64,000 nucleotides of DNA from Paraburkholderia megapolitana. Its GTDB lineage: Bacteria > Pseudomonadota > Gammaproteobacteria > Burkholderiales > Burkholderiaceae. Shown in pieces: positions 25,217 to 33,498 of this stretch. Position 1 is the first letter of the stretch. Every line of letters begins with the position of its first letter. A program made the translations under genes and the position numbers. Below the pieces are notes generated by a model. The model had not been told where the DNA came from. It saw only the letters and a program-made list of their open reading frames with translations, and ran no database searches. The stretch covers positions 868,001 through 932,000 of the forward strand of contig NZ_CP041745.1 of the NCBI RefSeq assembly GCF_007556815.1, written 5' to 3'.

Positions 25217-26656
25217 ATGGAACAACTCGAACAGACCGGACTATTGATCGGCGGCGCGCTGATCGCAGGCGAAGGCGAACTGGAAGACATCCTGAATCCC
25301 GCCACCGGCGAGACCATCGCGCGGGTGGCCGAAGCATCGATCGACCAGGTGCAGGCAGCGGTTGCCGCGGCGCGCCAGGCGTTCCCCGCATGGGCGAAGA
25401 CCGTGCCGAAGGATCGCGCGACGTTGCTGCTCAAGCTCGCTGACGCAATCGAAGCGCGCGCCACCGAATTCGCAAGGCTCGAATCGCTGAACTGCGGCAA
25501 GCCGTATGTCGGCGCACTCAGCGATGAAATTCCCGCAGTCGCCGATGTGTTTCGCTTCTTTGCAGGAGCCTGTCGCACGCAGCACGGTCAGCTTGCCGGT
25601 GAATATTTGCCGGGTTATACCAGCATGGTGCGACGCGATCCGCTCGGTGTGGTGGCCTCGATCGCGCCGTGGAACTACCCACTGATGATGGCCGCCTGGA
25701 AGATCGCCCCAGCCATCGCAGCGGGCAACACTGTTGTGCTGAAGCCGTCCGAGCAAACCCCGCTCACCACACTCAAGCTCGCCGAACTTATCACCGCGAT
25801 CTTTCCGCCGGGCGTGGTCAACGTCGTGACCGGGCGCGGCGACACGGTCGGCGCGCCGCTGATCTCGCAGCCGGACGTGCGAATGATCTCGATCACGGGC
25901 GACGTATCGACGGGACAGAAAGTGCTCGAGGCCGCGTCGCGCACCGTGAAGCGCACGCATCTCGAGCTGGGTGGCAAGGCACCGGTCATCGTGTTCGATG
26001 ATGCCGATCTGCAGCAGGTGGTCGACGGGTTGCGCACGTTCGGCTACTACAACGCAGGGCAGGACTGCACGGCGGCGTGCCGCGTGTATGCCGGGCCGAA
26101 GATCTACGAGAAGCTCGTCGCGGACCTGTCGAGCGCGGTGAGCACGATCCGCTTCGGCGAGCAGCACAGCGAAGGTGTGGAGATGGGACCGCTGATCTCG
26201 GAGCGCCAGCGCAGCCGCGTCGCGAGTTTCGTCGAGCGTGCGGCGAGCCAGAGTCATATCGAAGTGACCGCGGGCGGCAAGGCCGCCGGGTCGCGCGGGT
26301 TCTTCTACGAACCCACGGTGATCGCCGGAGCGTTACAGGCCGATGAGATCGTGCGGCGCGAAGTGTTCGGCCCGGTCGTGTCGGTGACGCGCTTCGACGA
26401 CCCCGCGCAGGCGATCGACTGGGCCAACGATTCCGACTTCGGTCTCGCCAGTTCGGTCTGGACCCGCGACGTGAGCCGCGCGTTCAAGGTCGCCGCCGAA
26501 CTGCAATACGGTTGCACCTGGATCAACTCGCATTTCATGCTGGTGAGCGAGATGCCGCACGGCGGCATGAAACGCTCCGGCTACGGCAAGGACATGTCGG
26601 TGTATGCGCTCGAAGACTATACGTGCGCGCGTCATGTGATGGCGAAGTTCGAGTAG
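25217..26656 (+). CDS. NAD-dependent aldehyde dehydrogenase (gamma-aminobutyraldehyde/betaine-aldehyde type)
   Basis: 479 aa. Conserved motifs: [31 protein letters not shown], the general-base Glu in [16 protein letters not shown], and the nucleophile Cys in [11 protein letters not shown]. The sequence and length are closest to PatD/gamma-aminobutyraldehyde dehydrogenases of putrescine catabolism, which oxidise 4-aminobutanal to GABA. The neighbouring APC permease supports an amine or amino-acid catabolic role. ATG 25217 (MEQLEQ) was chosen over an in-frame ATG five codons earlier. Confidence 0.85.
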   Translation: MEQLEQTGLLIGGALIAGEGELEDILNPATGETIARVAEASIDQVQAAVAAARQAFPAWAKTVPKDRATLLLKLADAIEARATEFARLESLNCGKPYVGALSDEIPAVADVFRFFAGACRTQHGQLAGEYLPGYTSMVRRDPLGVVASIAPWNYPLMMAAWKIAPAIAAGNTVVLKPSEQTPLTTLKLAELITAIFPPGVVNVVTGRGDTVGAPLISQPDVRMISITGDVSTGQKVLEAASRTVKRTHLELGGKAPVIVFDDADLQQVVDGLRTFGYYNAGQDCTAACRVYAGPKIYEKLVADLSSAVSTIRFGEQHSEGVEMGPLISERQRSRVASFVERAASQSHIEVTAGGKAAGSRGFFYEPTVIAGALQADEIVRREVFGPVVSVTRFDDPAQAIDWANDSDFGLASSVWTRDVSRAFKVAAELQYGCTWINSHFMLVSEMPHGGMKRSGYGKDMSVYALEDYTCARHVMAKFE

Positions 26657-26675
26657 TGCCGTAGTGCCGGGTCAC

Positions 26676-26699
26676 GTAGTGGTAGTGGTAGTGGTAGTG
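26676..26699 (+). repeat. Hexanucleotide tandem repeat (GTAGTG)x4
   Basis: Four perfect copies of GTAGTG lie between the aldehyde dehydrogenase stop and the permease start, 48 bases before the permease ATG. Two further GTAGTG copies with spacers precede it (from about 26652). Copy-number change here could alter spacing of the permease leader, but no effect is demonstrated. Confidence 0.85.
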
Positions 26700-26747
26700 G
26701 CCTTTGGTTCATCCATCTTGGTAGTCCAACCGATCACGAGGTAAATC

Positions 26748-28265
26748 ATGGAACCTCTGCAGCAGGGCGACGCGCCAGGCGCGCTCGACCACGACGCCAG
26801 GCAACTGCAAAGAATGGGCTACAAGCAGGAACTGTCGCGCAGGATGGGCGGTTTTTCCAATTTCGCGATTTCGTTTTCGATCATCTGCATACTCGCGGGC
26901 GGTATTACCGCGTTTCCGCAGGCACTGAGTGCGGCGGGCGGCGCATCGGTGGGGATCGGCTGGCCGCTTGGCGCTCTCTTTGCCGGCGTCGTGGCGGCCG
27001 CGATGGCGCAGATCGCGTCGTCGTACCCGACGGCGGGCGGGCTGTATCACTGGAGCTCGATTCTCGGTAACAAGGGCTGGGGCTGGGCGACTGCGTGGTT
27101 CAACCTGCTCGGGTTGATCTTCGTCGTCGCATCGGTGAATTTCGGCGTCTACGATCCGTTCTTCAAGACGCTCGTGGCGCCGCTCTTCGGCATCAATCCC
27201 GACTCGCTGACGTTCTGGCATCAGACCGCTTTCATTGCCGTGATCACGTTTAGCCAGGCGTGGCTCAATCACAGCGGTATCAAGATCACGACGCTGCTCA
27301 CCGACATTTCCGGCTATCTGATCTTTGCGATCGCGGTGATTCTCACGCTGGCGCTGCTCGGTTTTTCGAAGACGCCGTTCGATTTCGGGCGGCTCGTCGA
27401 CTTCACCAACTACACCGGCTTCGACGGCGGTGCGTGGCCGAAAGAAGGCATGGTCTCGGCGTTCCTGTCCGGTCTGCTGCTGACCGTCTATACGATCACC
27501 GGCTTCGATGCGTCCGCGCACACCTCGGAGGAAACCCACGACGCGGCGCGCAATGTACCGAAAGGGATGTTGCGCTCGGTAGGCTGGTCCGCGCTCTTTG
27601 GCTACATCATGGTCTGCGCATTCCTGCTGGTGATGCCCGACATCAAGGAAGGCGTGAAGGCCGGCGGCGGCTTTTTCAACGCGCTGCTCGGCACGCTGCC
27701 GACGTGGCTGCGCGTGCCGCTCGGCATCGGCATCTTTCTGTCGAACTACCTGTGCGGTCTCGCGTGTCTGACCTCGTGTTCGCGCATGATGTATGCGTTT
27801 GCGCGCGACGGCGGCTTGCCGGCATCGCGTGCATTGCGTCGCGTCAACGATACGCATCGCACGCCGGGCACGGCGATCTGGGTGTCGGCGGTGCTGGCCA
27901 TCGCGGTGACGCTGTACGGCGATGCGTTCGCGGTGCTGTCGACGGGCAGCGCGGTGTTTCTCTACGTGTCGTATGTGATGCCAGTGGCCGCCGGGCTCAG
28001 CGCGGAAGGCCGCACGTGGGTGCACAAGGGGCCGTTCAATCTCGGCGTCTGGTCGAAACCGGTGGCGCTGCTAGCGGTGCTCGGCGGGGCCGTGCTGGTG
28101 TACGTCGGCATCCAGCCGCCTAACGAGAAGGTGCTGTATATCAGCTTCGCGCTGGTGGTGGCGATGGCGGTGTGCTGGTATGGGCTTGGCGTGCGCTCGC
28201 GCTTTACGGGGCCGCCTGAAGTGAAGGAGGAACTGCCCGCCGATGTCGAGGCAGCGGGGTCCTGA
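26748..28265 (+). CDS. APC-superfamily amino-acid/GABA permease
   Basis: 505 aa with about 12 transmembrane spans. The first span region MGGFSNFAISFSIICILAGGITAFPQAL is the hallmark of the bacterial GabP-like/yeast Uga4 type APC transporters, with the substrate-backbone-binding GG-rich segment. The substrate-site helix motif is YTITGFDASAHTSEET. It follows the aminobutyraldehyde-type dehydrogenase by 91 bases. It probably imports an amino acid, GABA or a polyamine; exact specificity is not deducible. Confidence 0.85.
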   Translation: MEPLQQGDAPGALDHDARQLQRMGYKQELSRRMGGFSNFAISFSIICILAGGITAFPQALSAAGGASVGIGWPLGALFAGVVAAAMAQIASSYPTAGGLYHWSSILGNKGWGWATAWFNLLGLIFVVASVNFGVYDPFFKTLVAPLFGINPDSLTFWHQTAFIAVITFSQAWLNHSGIKITTLLTDISGYLIFAIAVILTLALLGFSKTPFDFGRLVDFTNYTGFDGGAWPKEGMVSAFLSGLLLTVYTITGFDASAHTSEETHDAARNVPKGMLRSVGWSALFGYIMVCAFLLVMPDIKEGVKAGGGFFNALLGTLPTWLRVPLGIGIFLSNYLCGLACLTSCSRMMYAFARDGGLPASRALRRVNDTHRTPGTAIWVSAVLAIAVTLYGDAFAVLSTGSAVFLYVSYVMPVAAGLSAEGRTWVHKGPFNLGVWSKPVALLAVLGGAVLVYVGIQPPNEKVLYISFALVVAMAVCWYGLGVRSRFTGPPEVKEELPADVEAAGS

Positions 28266-28290
28266 AGTGAGGCTATGAGGACTGTCGACA

Positions 28291-28311
28291 CGCGCTGCCA
28301 TTGGCAGCGCG
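28291..28311. terminator. Bidirectional terminator hairpin
   Basis: CGCGCTGCC / GGCAGCGCG form a perfect 9-bp stem with a 3-base centre, in the 49-base gap between the convergent permease and DUF6723-like genes. It probably serves both strands. Confidence 0.6.
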
Positions 28312-28314
28312 GTT

Positions 28315-28548
28315 TCATTCCGGCACTGCGATGTCGCCGTCGACCAGTTGCCGCCCGTAGGTCTCGGCAAAACTGATTGCGCTTTCCGCGTCCGCGCACA
28401 ACGGCATGTCCGCGCAGCCGCGAAACGGATAGATCACGCGTTTGTCGGACAGGCGGATTACTTTTAGCGTCGGAATGGAACCGCTCGACGTGCGTCTGTA
28501 CGACGCAGCCACCGCGTAATCGTCGCGGCTGCGCTCACGGTGCTGCAT
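28315..28548 (-). CDS. Small DUF6723-like protein (paralogue 1)
   Basis: 77 aa, cytoplasmic, no signal peptide. The start has AGGAG immediately upstream. Its C-terminal half (DAESAISFAETYGRQLVDGDI) is similar in layout to that of the following gene, and the two look like a tandem duplication of the small Burkholderia-specific family I associate with DUF6723. The function is unknown. Confidence 0.6.
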   Translation of the reverse strand: MQHRERSRDDYAVAASYRRTSSGSIPTLKVIRLSDKRVIYPFRGCADMPLCADAESAISFAETYGRQLVDGDIAVPE

Positions 28549-28599
28549 GGGCGGCTCCTGTTCTGGTGTCGCGGCGAGTTTCGCTGGGCAGCGCGAACC

Positions 28600-28887
28600 T
28601 CAACATATGTCGTGGACCGATTGCCCGTCCACTTCGCCGTCGATCAGCCGCTCGGCGTACGCGGTCGACGCCTTGCGCGCCTCGCCCGCCGACAAGAACG
28701 GTGTCTGCTGCGGAATCGGGTACACACGGCTCGCGGTCTGCGAATCGTCGTCGCCGCGGCGGCATATCTTCACGGCGGCGTCGAAGCCCGCAGCGTAGTC
28801 ATACGATCCGGTCGCGCCGCGCGGCGTGTGAGGGTAGACGAGTGGATGGATCTCGAGACCTCGGTAGGTTCTGACAGTGTCGTTCAT
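28600..28887 (-). CDS. Small DUF6723-like protein (paralogue 2)
   Basis: 95 aa from ATG 28887. The N-terminal RTYRGLEIHPLVYPH matches the LKVIRLSDKRVIYPF region of the neighbour, and SAGEARKASTAYAERLIDGEVDG matches its C-terminal helix. It lies upstream of paralogue 1 with a 51-base gap, so both could be one transcript. The function is unknown. Confidence 0.6.
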   Translation of the reverse strand: MNDTVRTYRGLEIHPLVYPHTPRGATGSYDYAAGFDAAVKICRRGDDDSQTASRVYPIPQQTPFLSAGEARKASTAYAERLIDGEVDGQSVHDIC

Positions 28888-29216
28888 GATGAAGTCCAGG
28901 GTTAGCGCTGCCGCCTTCAATGAACGGGCGGCTTGACAGGGCGGCGCGGGCGGACGGCGCACGGATCGGTCAGGCGGCACGTGCCGCGGGTTACGCAACG
29001 AACCCGCTATCGCGCAGCGCAGGGATTGAATCGGCGGCCAGGAGACCGGGCTGTCGGACTGTCGCTTCCTCTGGAAACGAACCGGGATGAACGGGGTAGG
29101 GGAAGAGGATTTCGGCGTGCCGCGCGCAATCGCGACAGGGCGGGAATCGACACTCATACGACGTAAAAGTCGAAGCGATGCACGGAGTGTACCACCCGGC
29201 CAGGAGCGGGTTTTGC
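28888..29216. other. Intergenic region without a recognised feature
   Basis: This 329-base stretch between the second DUF6723-like gene and the Nudix gene has no reading frame with credible coding features and no clear promoter, hairpin or repeat that I could see. It should hold the promoter of the DUF6723-like pair. Confidence 0.5.
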
Positions 29217-29741
29217 TTATCGGAGCGACTGCTTGCCGCGTTTTACGGCATGGCCGCGCTTCCTTGTCGGCGCATGCTCGTGTGCCCCGAGCGTGCCGGC
29301 GTTCTGTTTGCGCAGTCGGCGTCGGGCGGCCCGCATTCCTTCATGCGGCCGTTTGAGCGACGCGTGCGCGTGTCCCATTGCGTGCCCCATCAACTGGACG
29401 ATGCCGCGGGTCGAGACGCTCGCGGGCAGCGACGCGATGCGGCTGACCGGAAACCAGCCGCAGCGTTCGATCTCGTTGGCGGGCTTCGGGATGGCGTCGC
29501 CCGGCAGCGTCGCAACAAACACGTAGTGCCGGGTGCGGATGCCGCCGAACTGGAACAGATAGGTCACGTTCGTCGCATGCAGCGACGTTTCCTCGCGCAG
29601 TTCGCGCAGCGCGGCATCGCGCAGCGTTTCACCAGGCTTGACCCTGCCGCCCGGCAACGCCCAGCGGCTCAATGTCCGCGCGACCAGCAGCACATGGCCG
29701 GCCTCGTGACAGATCACCGTCGCTCTATGCTTGATTGCCAT
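29217..29741 (-). CDS. Nudix hydrolase
   Basis: 174 aa. The Nudix box reads G-x5-E-x7-RELREETSL (from GGRVKPGE, near residue 31), so the REUxEE core that binds metal is intact, although the usual Gly at the end is Ser. The fold hydrolyses nucleoside diphosphates linked to other moieties. The last about 50 residues are basic and low complexity and lie outside the domain. The substrate is unknown. Confidence 0.8.
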   Translation of the reverse strand: MAIKHRATVICHEAGHVLLVARTLSRWALPGGRVKPGETLRDAALRELREETSLHATNVTYLFQFGGIRTRHYVFVATLPGDAIPKPANEIERCGWFPVSRIASLPASVSTRGIVQLMGHAMGHAHASLKRPHEGMRAARRRLRKQNAGTLGAHEHAPTRKRGHAVKRGKQSLR

Positions 29742-29968
29742 TTTGTCCGGCGTGTTGGGTGTCTTTGCACTTCCTGTGCCTGCATCGGGTAGTTGAACGT
29801 CGCGAACCTCATGCTCATGGCGCGGTCCATAACGGGGTCGACGGAGTCACGCACAGTCCGCATACTCCGCTATCGATGATATCGGGGAAACCGAGTGTAC
29901 CCAACCGGTTGCGGACGAATCGAAAACAGACTTCAATGCGATAACTCTTTATTAAAGGAAACAAGACC

Positions 29969-30559
29969 ATGCGTCGACGTCAATTCATCGCGGGCAGCAG
30001 TGCAATTCTTGCAACGGGCGGGCTTGCGCTGACGGGTTGTACGACTACGTCGCTGAGCGCGCGCGACGGCACGAGCGAAGACACCGCGAAGCGCGCGACG
30101 ATCAACACGGGGATCGACTCCACGCTCGCGCGTCTCTACAACTCGGTCAACGGCTCGCGCGAACTGATCGGCAAGGCGCGCGGCGTGCTCGTGTTCCCCT
30201 CGGTGATTGCGGCCGGCTTCTGGATCGGCGGGCAATACGGCGAGGGCGCGCTGCGCGTGGACGGCCGCACGACGAGCTACTACACCACGGTGGGCGGGTC
30301 GTTTGGTTTGCAGATCGGCGCGCAGTCGAAAGCGATCATCTTCGCGTTCATGAACCAGGAAGCGCTCGATCGTTTCCTGCAAAGCCAGGGCTGGGCAGCA
30401 GGTGCCGATGCGACGGTCGCCGTCGTGAAGGTCGGTGCGAACGGCAACATCGATACGTCGACGGCAGCCAGTCCGGTCGAGGCATTCGTGTTGACCAACG
30501 CAGGGCTGATGGCCGGCATCTCGCTCGAAGGGACCAAGATCTCGCGGCTCGTCATCTAA
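29969..30559 (+). CDS. YSC84-type (BPSL1445-like) lipoprotein
   Basis: 196 aa. A lipoprotein signal peptide ends in the lipobox LTGC with Cys24; MRRRQF at the start gives a Tat-like Arg cluster. The remaining domain has the YSC84/SYLF features ELIGKARGVLVFPSVIAAGFWIGGQYGEGALRVDGRT and ends EGTKISRLVI. Family members are abundant Burkholderia envelope lipoproteins, and the eukaryotic relatives bind lipid. It should sit in the outer membrane facing the periplasm. Confidence 0.9.
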   Translation: MRRRQFIAGSSAILATGGLALTGCTTTSLSARDGTSEDTAKRATINTGIDSTLARLYNSVNGSRELIGKARGVLVFPSVIAAGFWIGGQYGEGALRVDGRTTSYYTTVGGSFGLQIGAQSKAIIFAFMNQEALDRFLQSQGWAAGADATVAVVKVGANGNIDTSTAASPVEAFVLTNAGLMAGISLEGTKISRLVI

Positions 30560-30576
30560 AAACACGTGCGATGGGA

Positions 30577-30598
30577 CCGCGAGGGAAGATCCTCGCGG
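30577..30598 (+). terminator. Hairpin after the YSC84 lipoprotein gene
   Basis: A perfect 8-bp stem CCGCGAGG / CCTCGCGG with a 6-base loop lies 18 bases beyond the stop. There is no clear T-tract. It is likely a weak terminator or 3'-end stabiliser. Confidence 0.45.
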
Positions 30599-30698
30599 CT
30601 GGCGGTTCATGGCTTCCGATGACGAGGACACCGGCTCACCGACACCTGTCGCACCACCGCTGAGGGAGCGGGCGACGCCCCCACCGCACGCTGAAAAC

Positions 30699-31196
30699 CT
30701 ACTGCTGTGCGTGTAGCGTGGCGCGGTCGGCGGCCTTGAGCTTGAGGATCGCGTCCCGCGCGGACGGGTCGAGGTCCTGCTCGGCAACGCTCGTCTTTAG
30801 TGCCACGACCTGGGCCTGCTGACCTTCATTGAGGTCGGCTTCGAGTTCGCCGATGCGACGGTTGTACCAGTTGACCACACAGGTCTTGTCCTTGCAGTTG
30901 TGCTGACGCCATTGCCACTGGTTCACGCGGTCCGCTTCGAGCGCATCGCGGTCGGGTGTCGCATCCTTCGCGCGTTGATAGACGGTGGCGAGTTTGTCGT
31001 CGAGCGACGACAGCGTCGGGTCGCCGCACACGAGCCGTTCGGAACTCGACGCATTCTTCGGGCACTGAAAGCTCGCCGCCTGTGCGAGCGTGGCGTAGCT
31101 GCCCGCCGACAGCGCCGCCAGCAGCACCGCGGCGCCGAGAGAATGTCGGGCGAGGCGTGCTTGCCCGGTGGTGTCGATAAGGGTTTTCGTCCTCAT
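30699..31196 (-). CDS. LprI-like (DUF1311) secreted protein
   Basis: 165 aa from ATG 31196. A signal peptide ends near LAQA|ASFQC. The mature part carries four cysteines in the LprI spacing (FQCPKNASSSERLVCGD ... RQHNCKDKTCVVNWYNRRI), with the family's SLDDKLATVYQRA helix between. LprI-type proteins inhibit lysozyme in Mycobacterium; the role here is inferred only from family. It is periplasmic. Confidence 0.8.
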   Translation of the reverse strand: MRTKTLIDTTGQARLARHSLGAAVLLAALSAGSYATLAQAASFQCPKNASSSERLVCGDPTLSSLDDKLATVYQRAKDATPDRDALEADRVNQWQWRQHNCKDKTCVVNWYNRRIGELEADLNEGQQAQVVALKTSVAEQDLDPSARDAILKLKAADRATLHAQQ

Positions 31197-31297
31197 GCTG
31201 ATCGCTCCGTTTAGGGGTTTAAAGGCCGCTTCAAGTAATTCGATCCGGCTGGCCGGGTGAGGCCTCTGCATGGCATCGACGTGTGGCTCCAGCGTTG

Positions 31298-31444
31298 TCA
31301 GTGGCAGGTGATGGTGCAGGCGATACTGCTCACGGCCGCTACCGCTCCGACCGCGCTGCCCGCGAGGAACGTCTGCCAGGACGTGGCGCAGCCCTGCATG
31401 TTCAGCAGGGAAACGATGAATAAAACAACGATGGATCGCCGCAT
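31298..31444 (-). CDS. Small putative lipoprotein (48 aa)
   Basis: Minus-strand ORF starting at 31444 with MRRSIVVLFIVSLLNMQGCA: a basic start, hydrophobic core and Cys19 in a near-lipobox context (NMQGC; Met at -3 is unusual). The remainder is Ala/Gly-rich with a second hydrophobic stretch and ends CTITCH. CAGGA precedes the ATG. It resembles the tiny envelope lipoproteins often missed in annotation. Confidence 0.5.
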   Translation of the reverse strand: MRRSIVVLFIVSLLNMQGCATSWQTFLAGSAVGAVAAVSSIACTITCH

Positions 31445-31621
31445 GTCCTGAAGCCCGCAGAGAGTGCCTTCGATACGTCGAGCGCTGCGCGATGCAGCGT
31501 CGCTCGATCACGTCCGGATCGAATTATCGTTATGCCGCTGCGATGGAATGGGGGGAACAGCGTGGGATGTCTGGCGGGGCTTACGGGGTGTTGCGGGGTG
31601 GAAGGAATGGGGCGCGGGTAA

Positions 31622-31684
31622 GGGTGTGAAAAGCGGGTGTGAAAGGCGGGTGTGAAAGGCGGGTGTGAAAGGCGGGTGTGAAAG
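31622..31684 (+). repeat. 13-base tandem repeat, GCGGGTGTGAAAG x4 plus partial copy
   Basis: Four perfect copies occupy 31633-31684, preceded by a partial, slightly diverged copy. It ends 11 bases before the stop codon of the acyltransferase gene, in its 3' flank (minus strand). Slippage there could extend or shorten the downstream untranslated region but not the protein. Confidence 0.9.
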
Positions 31685-31694
31685 ACGCCGACCG

Positions 31695-32864
31695 TTATCC
31701 CGCGCGCACAGCGCTACCGACAGGCCGCCCGGCCAGTCGACGCCTGAAGTAGCGGTTCAACGGCTCCGCATAGAACCGCGCGATCGCCGCGGCCAGCACA
31801 GCCGCGAGCGCGAAAAACAGCGCCATCAGAACCAGCTTGTCGTTACCTGCCGTCTGGTGCGGTGGATAGACGGTGCGCAGCGCCCCGAGCGCGATCAGAT
31901 GGAACAGGTACAGCTCGTAGCTGTGGCGCCCAAACCAGGCAGGCAGTGCGGCGGCCCACACACGCGGGTCCAGGCGGTTGCGCACAGCAGCCGGCTCGTC
32001 GAGCGAACCGAGCATCAGCACGGCGGTGCCGAGCGCCATCGCGGTCACACCGAACACATGGGTTTCGCCGATCGGCCCGGACAGGTACAGCGCCACCATG
32101 CCCACCAGCGCGACGAGGCGCAGCAAGTACGCATGACTGCGTTGCAGAACGATGCGCGCGTCGAGCAGCGCGGCACAGCAGCCAATCGCGATGCCGTCGA
32201 ACGATGCAAAGTAGGCGTAGAGAAAACCCGCCTCGTCGCCGCGATGCGCGAAGCGGTACAGCGGCCCGACGATCACGATCAGCGTCCAGAACACGAACAG
32301 CGCTTTCTCGCGGCGTAACAGCAGGCACAGCAGCGGGAACGACAGGTAAAACACTTCCTCCACCGAAAGCGACCACAGCACGCCGAGCGCGTAGTTGAAC
32401 CAGCCGTGATGTGCGATCAGCACGTTCATCCAGAACGTCAGCGACGCGAAGTTCACGAGCCAGAACGACAGCATGTCGCCGTTCTCGGGCCGGTTCTGGA
32501 AGATCTCGATGCCCGCGAACGCGAGCAGGTTGACGGTGACGAGCAACAGTACGAGGCAGGGCAGGATGCGCGCCGCGCGCAGCGTGTAAAACGTGCGCGC
32601 GTCGACATTGCGCAACGACGACCAGCGACGCAACGCATTCGACGTGATCAGGAAACCCGACACGACGAAGAACGCGGTGACGCCGTAGTTGCCGTTGCGC
32701 GCGACGGCGCGTACCGCATCCCAGCCGAAGGTGCTCGCAAGCCAGGTATCGCGCAACGGGTACGCGATGTTGAAGTGATGGAACAGCACGACGAGGATGG
32801 CGATGCCCCGGGTGATGTCGATCTGCTGACTGCGTCGGTTGTTGCTCATGCGGCGGTTCGCCAT
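31695..32864 (-). CDS. Acyltransferase-3 family membrane protein (OafA/YrhL-like)
   Basis: 389 aa with about ten transmembrane spans. It starts with the family signature DITRGIAILVVLFHH (catalytic His pair) and has GNYGVTAFFVVSGFLIT, RAARILPCL and ALGVLWSLSVEEVFYL motifs. These enzymes move acyl groups onto surface sugars, peptidoglycan or lipids in the inner membrane. It is divergent from the siderophore cluster. A role in that cluster is possible but unsupported. An ATG five codons in (MSNNRR) may be the actual start. Confidence 0.85.
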   Translation of the reverse strand: MANRRMSNNRRSQQIDITRGIAILVVLFHHFNIAYPLRDTWLASTFGWDAVRAVARNGNYGVTAFFVVSGFLITSNALRRWSSLRNVDARTFYTLRAARILPCLVLLLVTVNLLAFAGIEIFQNRPENGDMLSFWLVNFASLTFWMNVLIAHHGWFNYALGVLWSLSVEEVFYLSFPLLCLLLRREKALFVFWTLIVIVGPLYRFAHRGDEAGFLYAYFASFDGIAIGCCAALLDARIVLQRSHAYLLRLVALVGMVALYLSGPIGETHVFGVTAMALGTAVLMLGSLDEPAAVRNRLDPRVWAAALPAWFGRHSYELYLFHLIALGALRTVYPPHQTAGNDKLVLMALFFALAAVLAAAIARFYAEPLNRYFRRRLAGRPVGSAVRAG

Positions 32865-33043
32865 CGAAGAAGAACGGACACGGCGTCGTCGGATCGACCA
32901 CGCCAGCGCCGGAGTTTATCGGCTTTCCGCCCGCCGTTGGGCTCAATGCGCATAACCGTTCAAAGCCGCGCGGCATATCTCTCATCGCGCTAGAACGAAC
33001 TCGCCGAGGTTCTTTTTCCTGTCACCATTTATCTTGAAACTCC

Positions 33044-33072
33044 TTGACAAAGGTCTGGCGCGGCACTAATTT
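33044..33072 (+). promoter_or_regulatory. Promoter of the siderophore operon
   Basis: A perfect -35 TTGACA (33044-33049) is followed after exactly 17 bases by TAATTT (33067-33072), about 180 bases before the MbtH start. The Fur-like box lies 14 bases downstream of the -10, so bound Fur would cover the transcription start region. This looks like a housekeeping (sigma-70) promoter. Confidence 0.65.
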
Positions 33073-33085
33073 ACGCGTCTTAAAC

Positions 33086-33104
33086 AACAATGATTCTCAT
33101 TTGC
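33086..33104 (+). promoter_or_regulatory. Fur-like box upstream of mbtH-like gene
   Basis: AACAATGATTCTCATTTGC matches the 19-base Fur consensus (GATAATGATAATCATTATC) at 13 positions, including the central ATGAT and TCATT half-sites. It lies just after the predicted -10. Iron repression of the siderophore genes is therefore likely. Confidence 0.7.
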
Positions 33105-33249
33105 ACCAAGCCGCATAGCGGCAGGTCATGAGAATGCATGAGTTTTCCGGGCTAACCGGCCCGCCTCGTTTCCGTCGCGCGGCATAGTCGATGAGAAGCT
33201 GAATGATACTTATTTCGCATAGCATTTCGCACATTTACGGAGCGTTCGA

Positions 33250-33495
33250 ATGAGCTGGGGTGACGAGAACACCAATTTTCACGTCGTGATCAACGACGAA
33301 GAGCAGTACTCGATCTGGCCGGACTACAAGGCCATCCCGGCCGGCTGGCGCGAAGCGGGCAAGTCGGGCAAGAAGGACGAATGCCTCGCGTGGATCGACG
33401 AGGTGTGGACTGACATGCGTCCGCTCAGCCTGCGCCAGGCAATGGCCGAGAGCGATGCGAACCCCGCCGCCCGTTCGGGATCGCCGGCGGCCTGA
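33250..33495 (+). CDS. MbtH-like NRPS accessory protein
   Basis: 81 aa. All hallmark residues are present: [19 protein letters not shown], then [18 protein letters not shown]. MbtH proteins bind NRPS adenylation domains and are needed for their folding or activity. The last about 15 residues are an Ala/Ser-rich extension. It is the first gene of the cluster, ATG 33250, and its stop is 3 bases before the thioesterase start. It is the equivalent of orbH in ornibactin clusters. Confidence 0.95.
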   Translation: MSWGDENTNFHVVINDEEQYSIWPDYKAIPAGWREAGKSGKKDECLAWIDEVWTDMRPLSLRQAMAESDANPAARSGSPAA

Positions 33496-33498
33496 CCG

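Noticed and set aside
26709..28025. 438-aa minus-strand frame opposite the APC permease
   Set aside because: Shadow frame with low-complexity Arg/His/Glu composition; the plus strand encodes a full 12-span permease.
31464..31655. Plus-strand 63-aa frame near the tandem repeat
   Set aside because: Gly/Trp-rich translation generated by the repeat and GC skew, with no ribosome site or recognisable feature.
31695..32864. Acyltransferase-3 as siderophore tailoring enzyme
   Set aside because: It is divergent, lies outside the Fur-controlled promoter, and such genes are common elsewhere; no sequence evidence ties it to the cluster.
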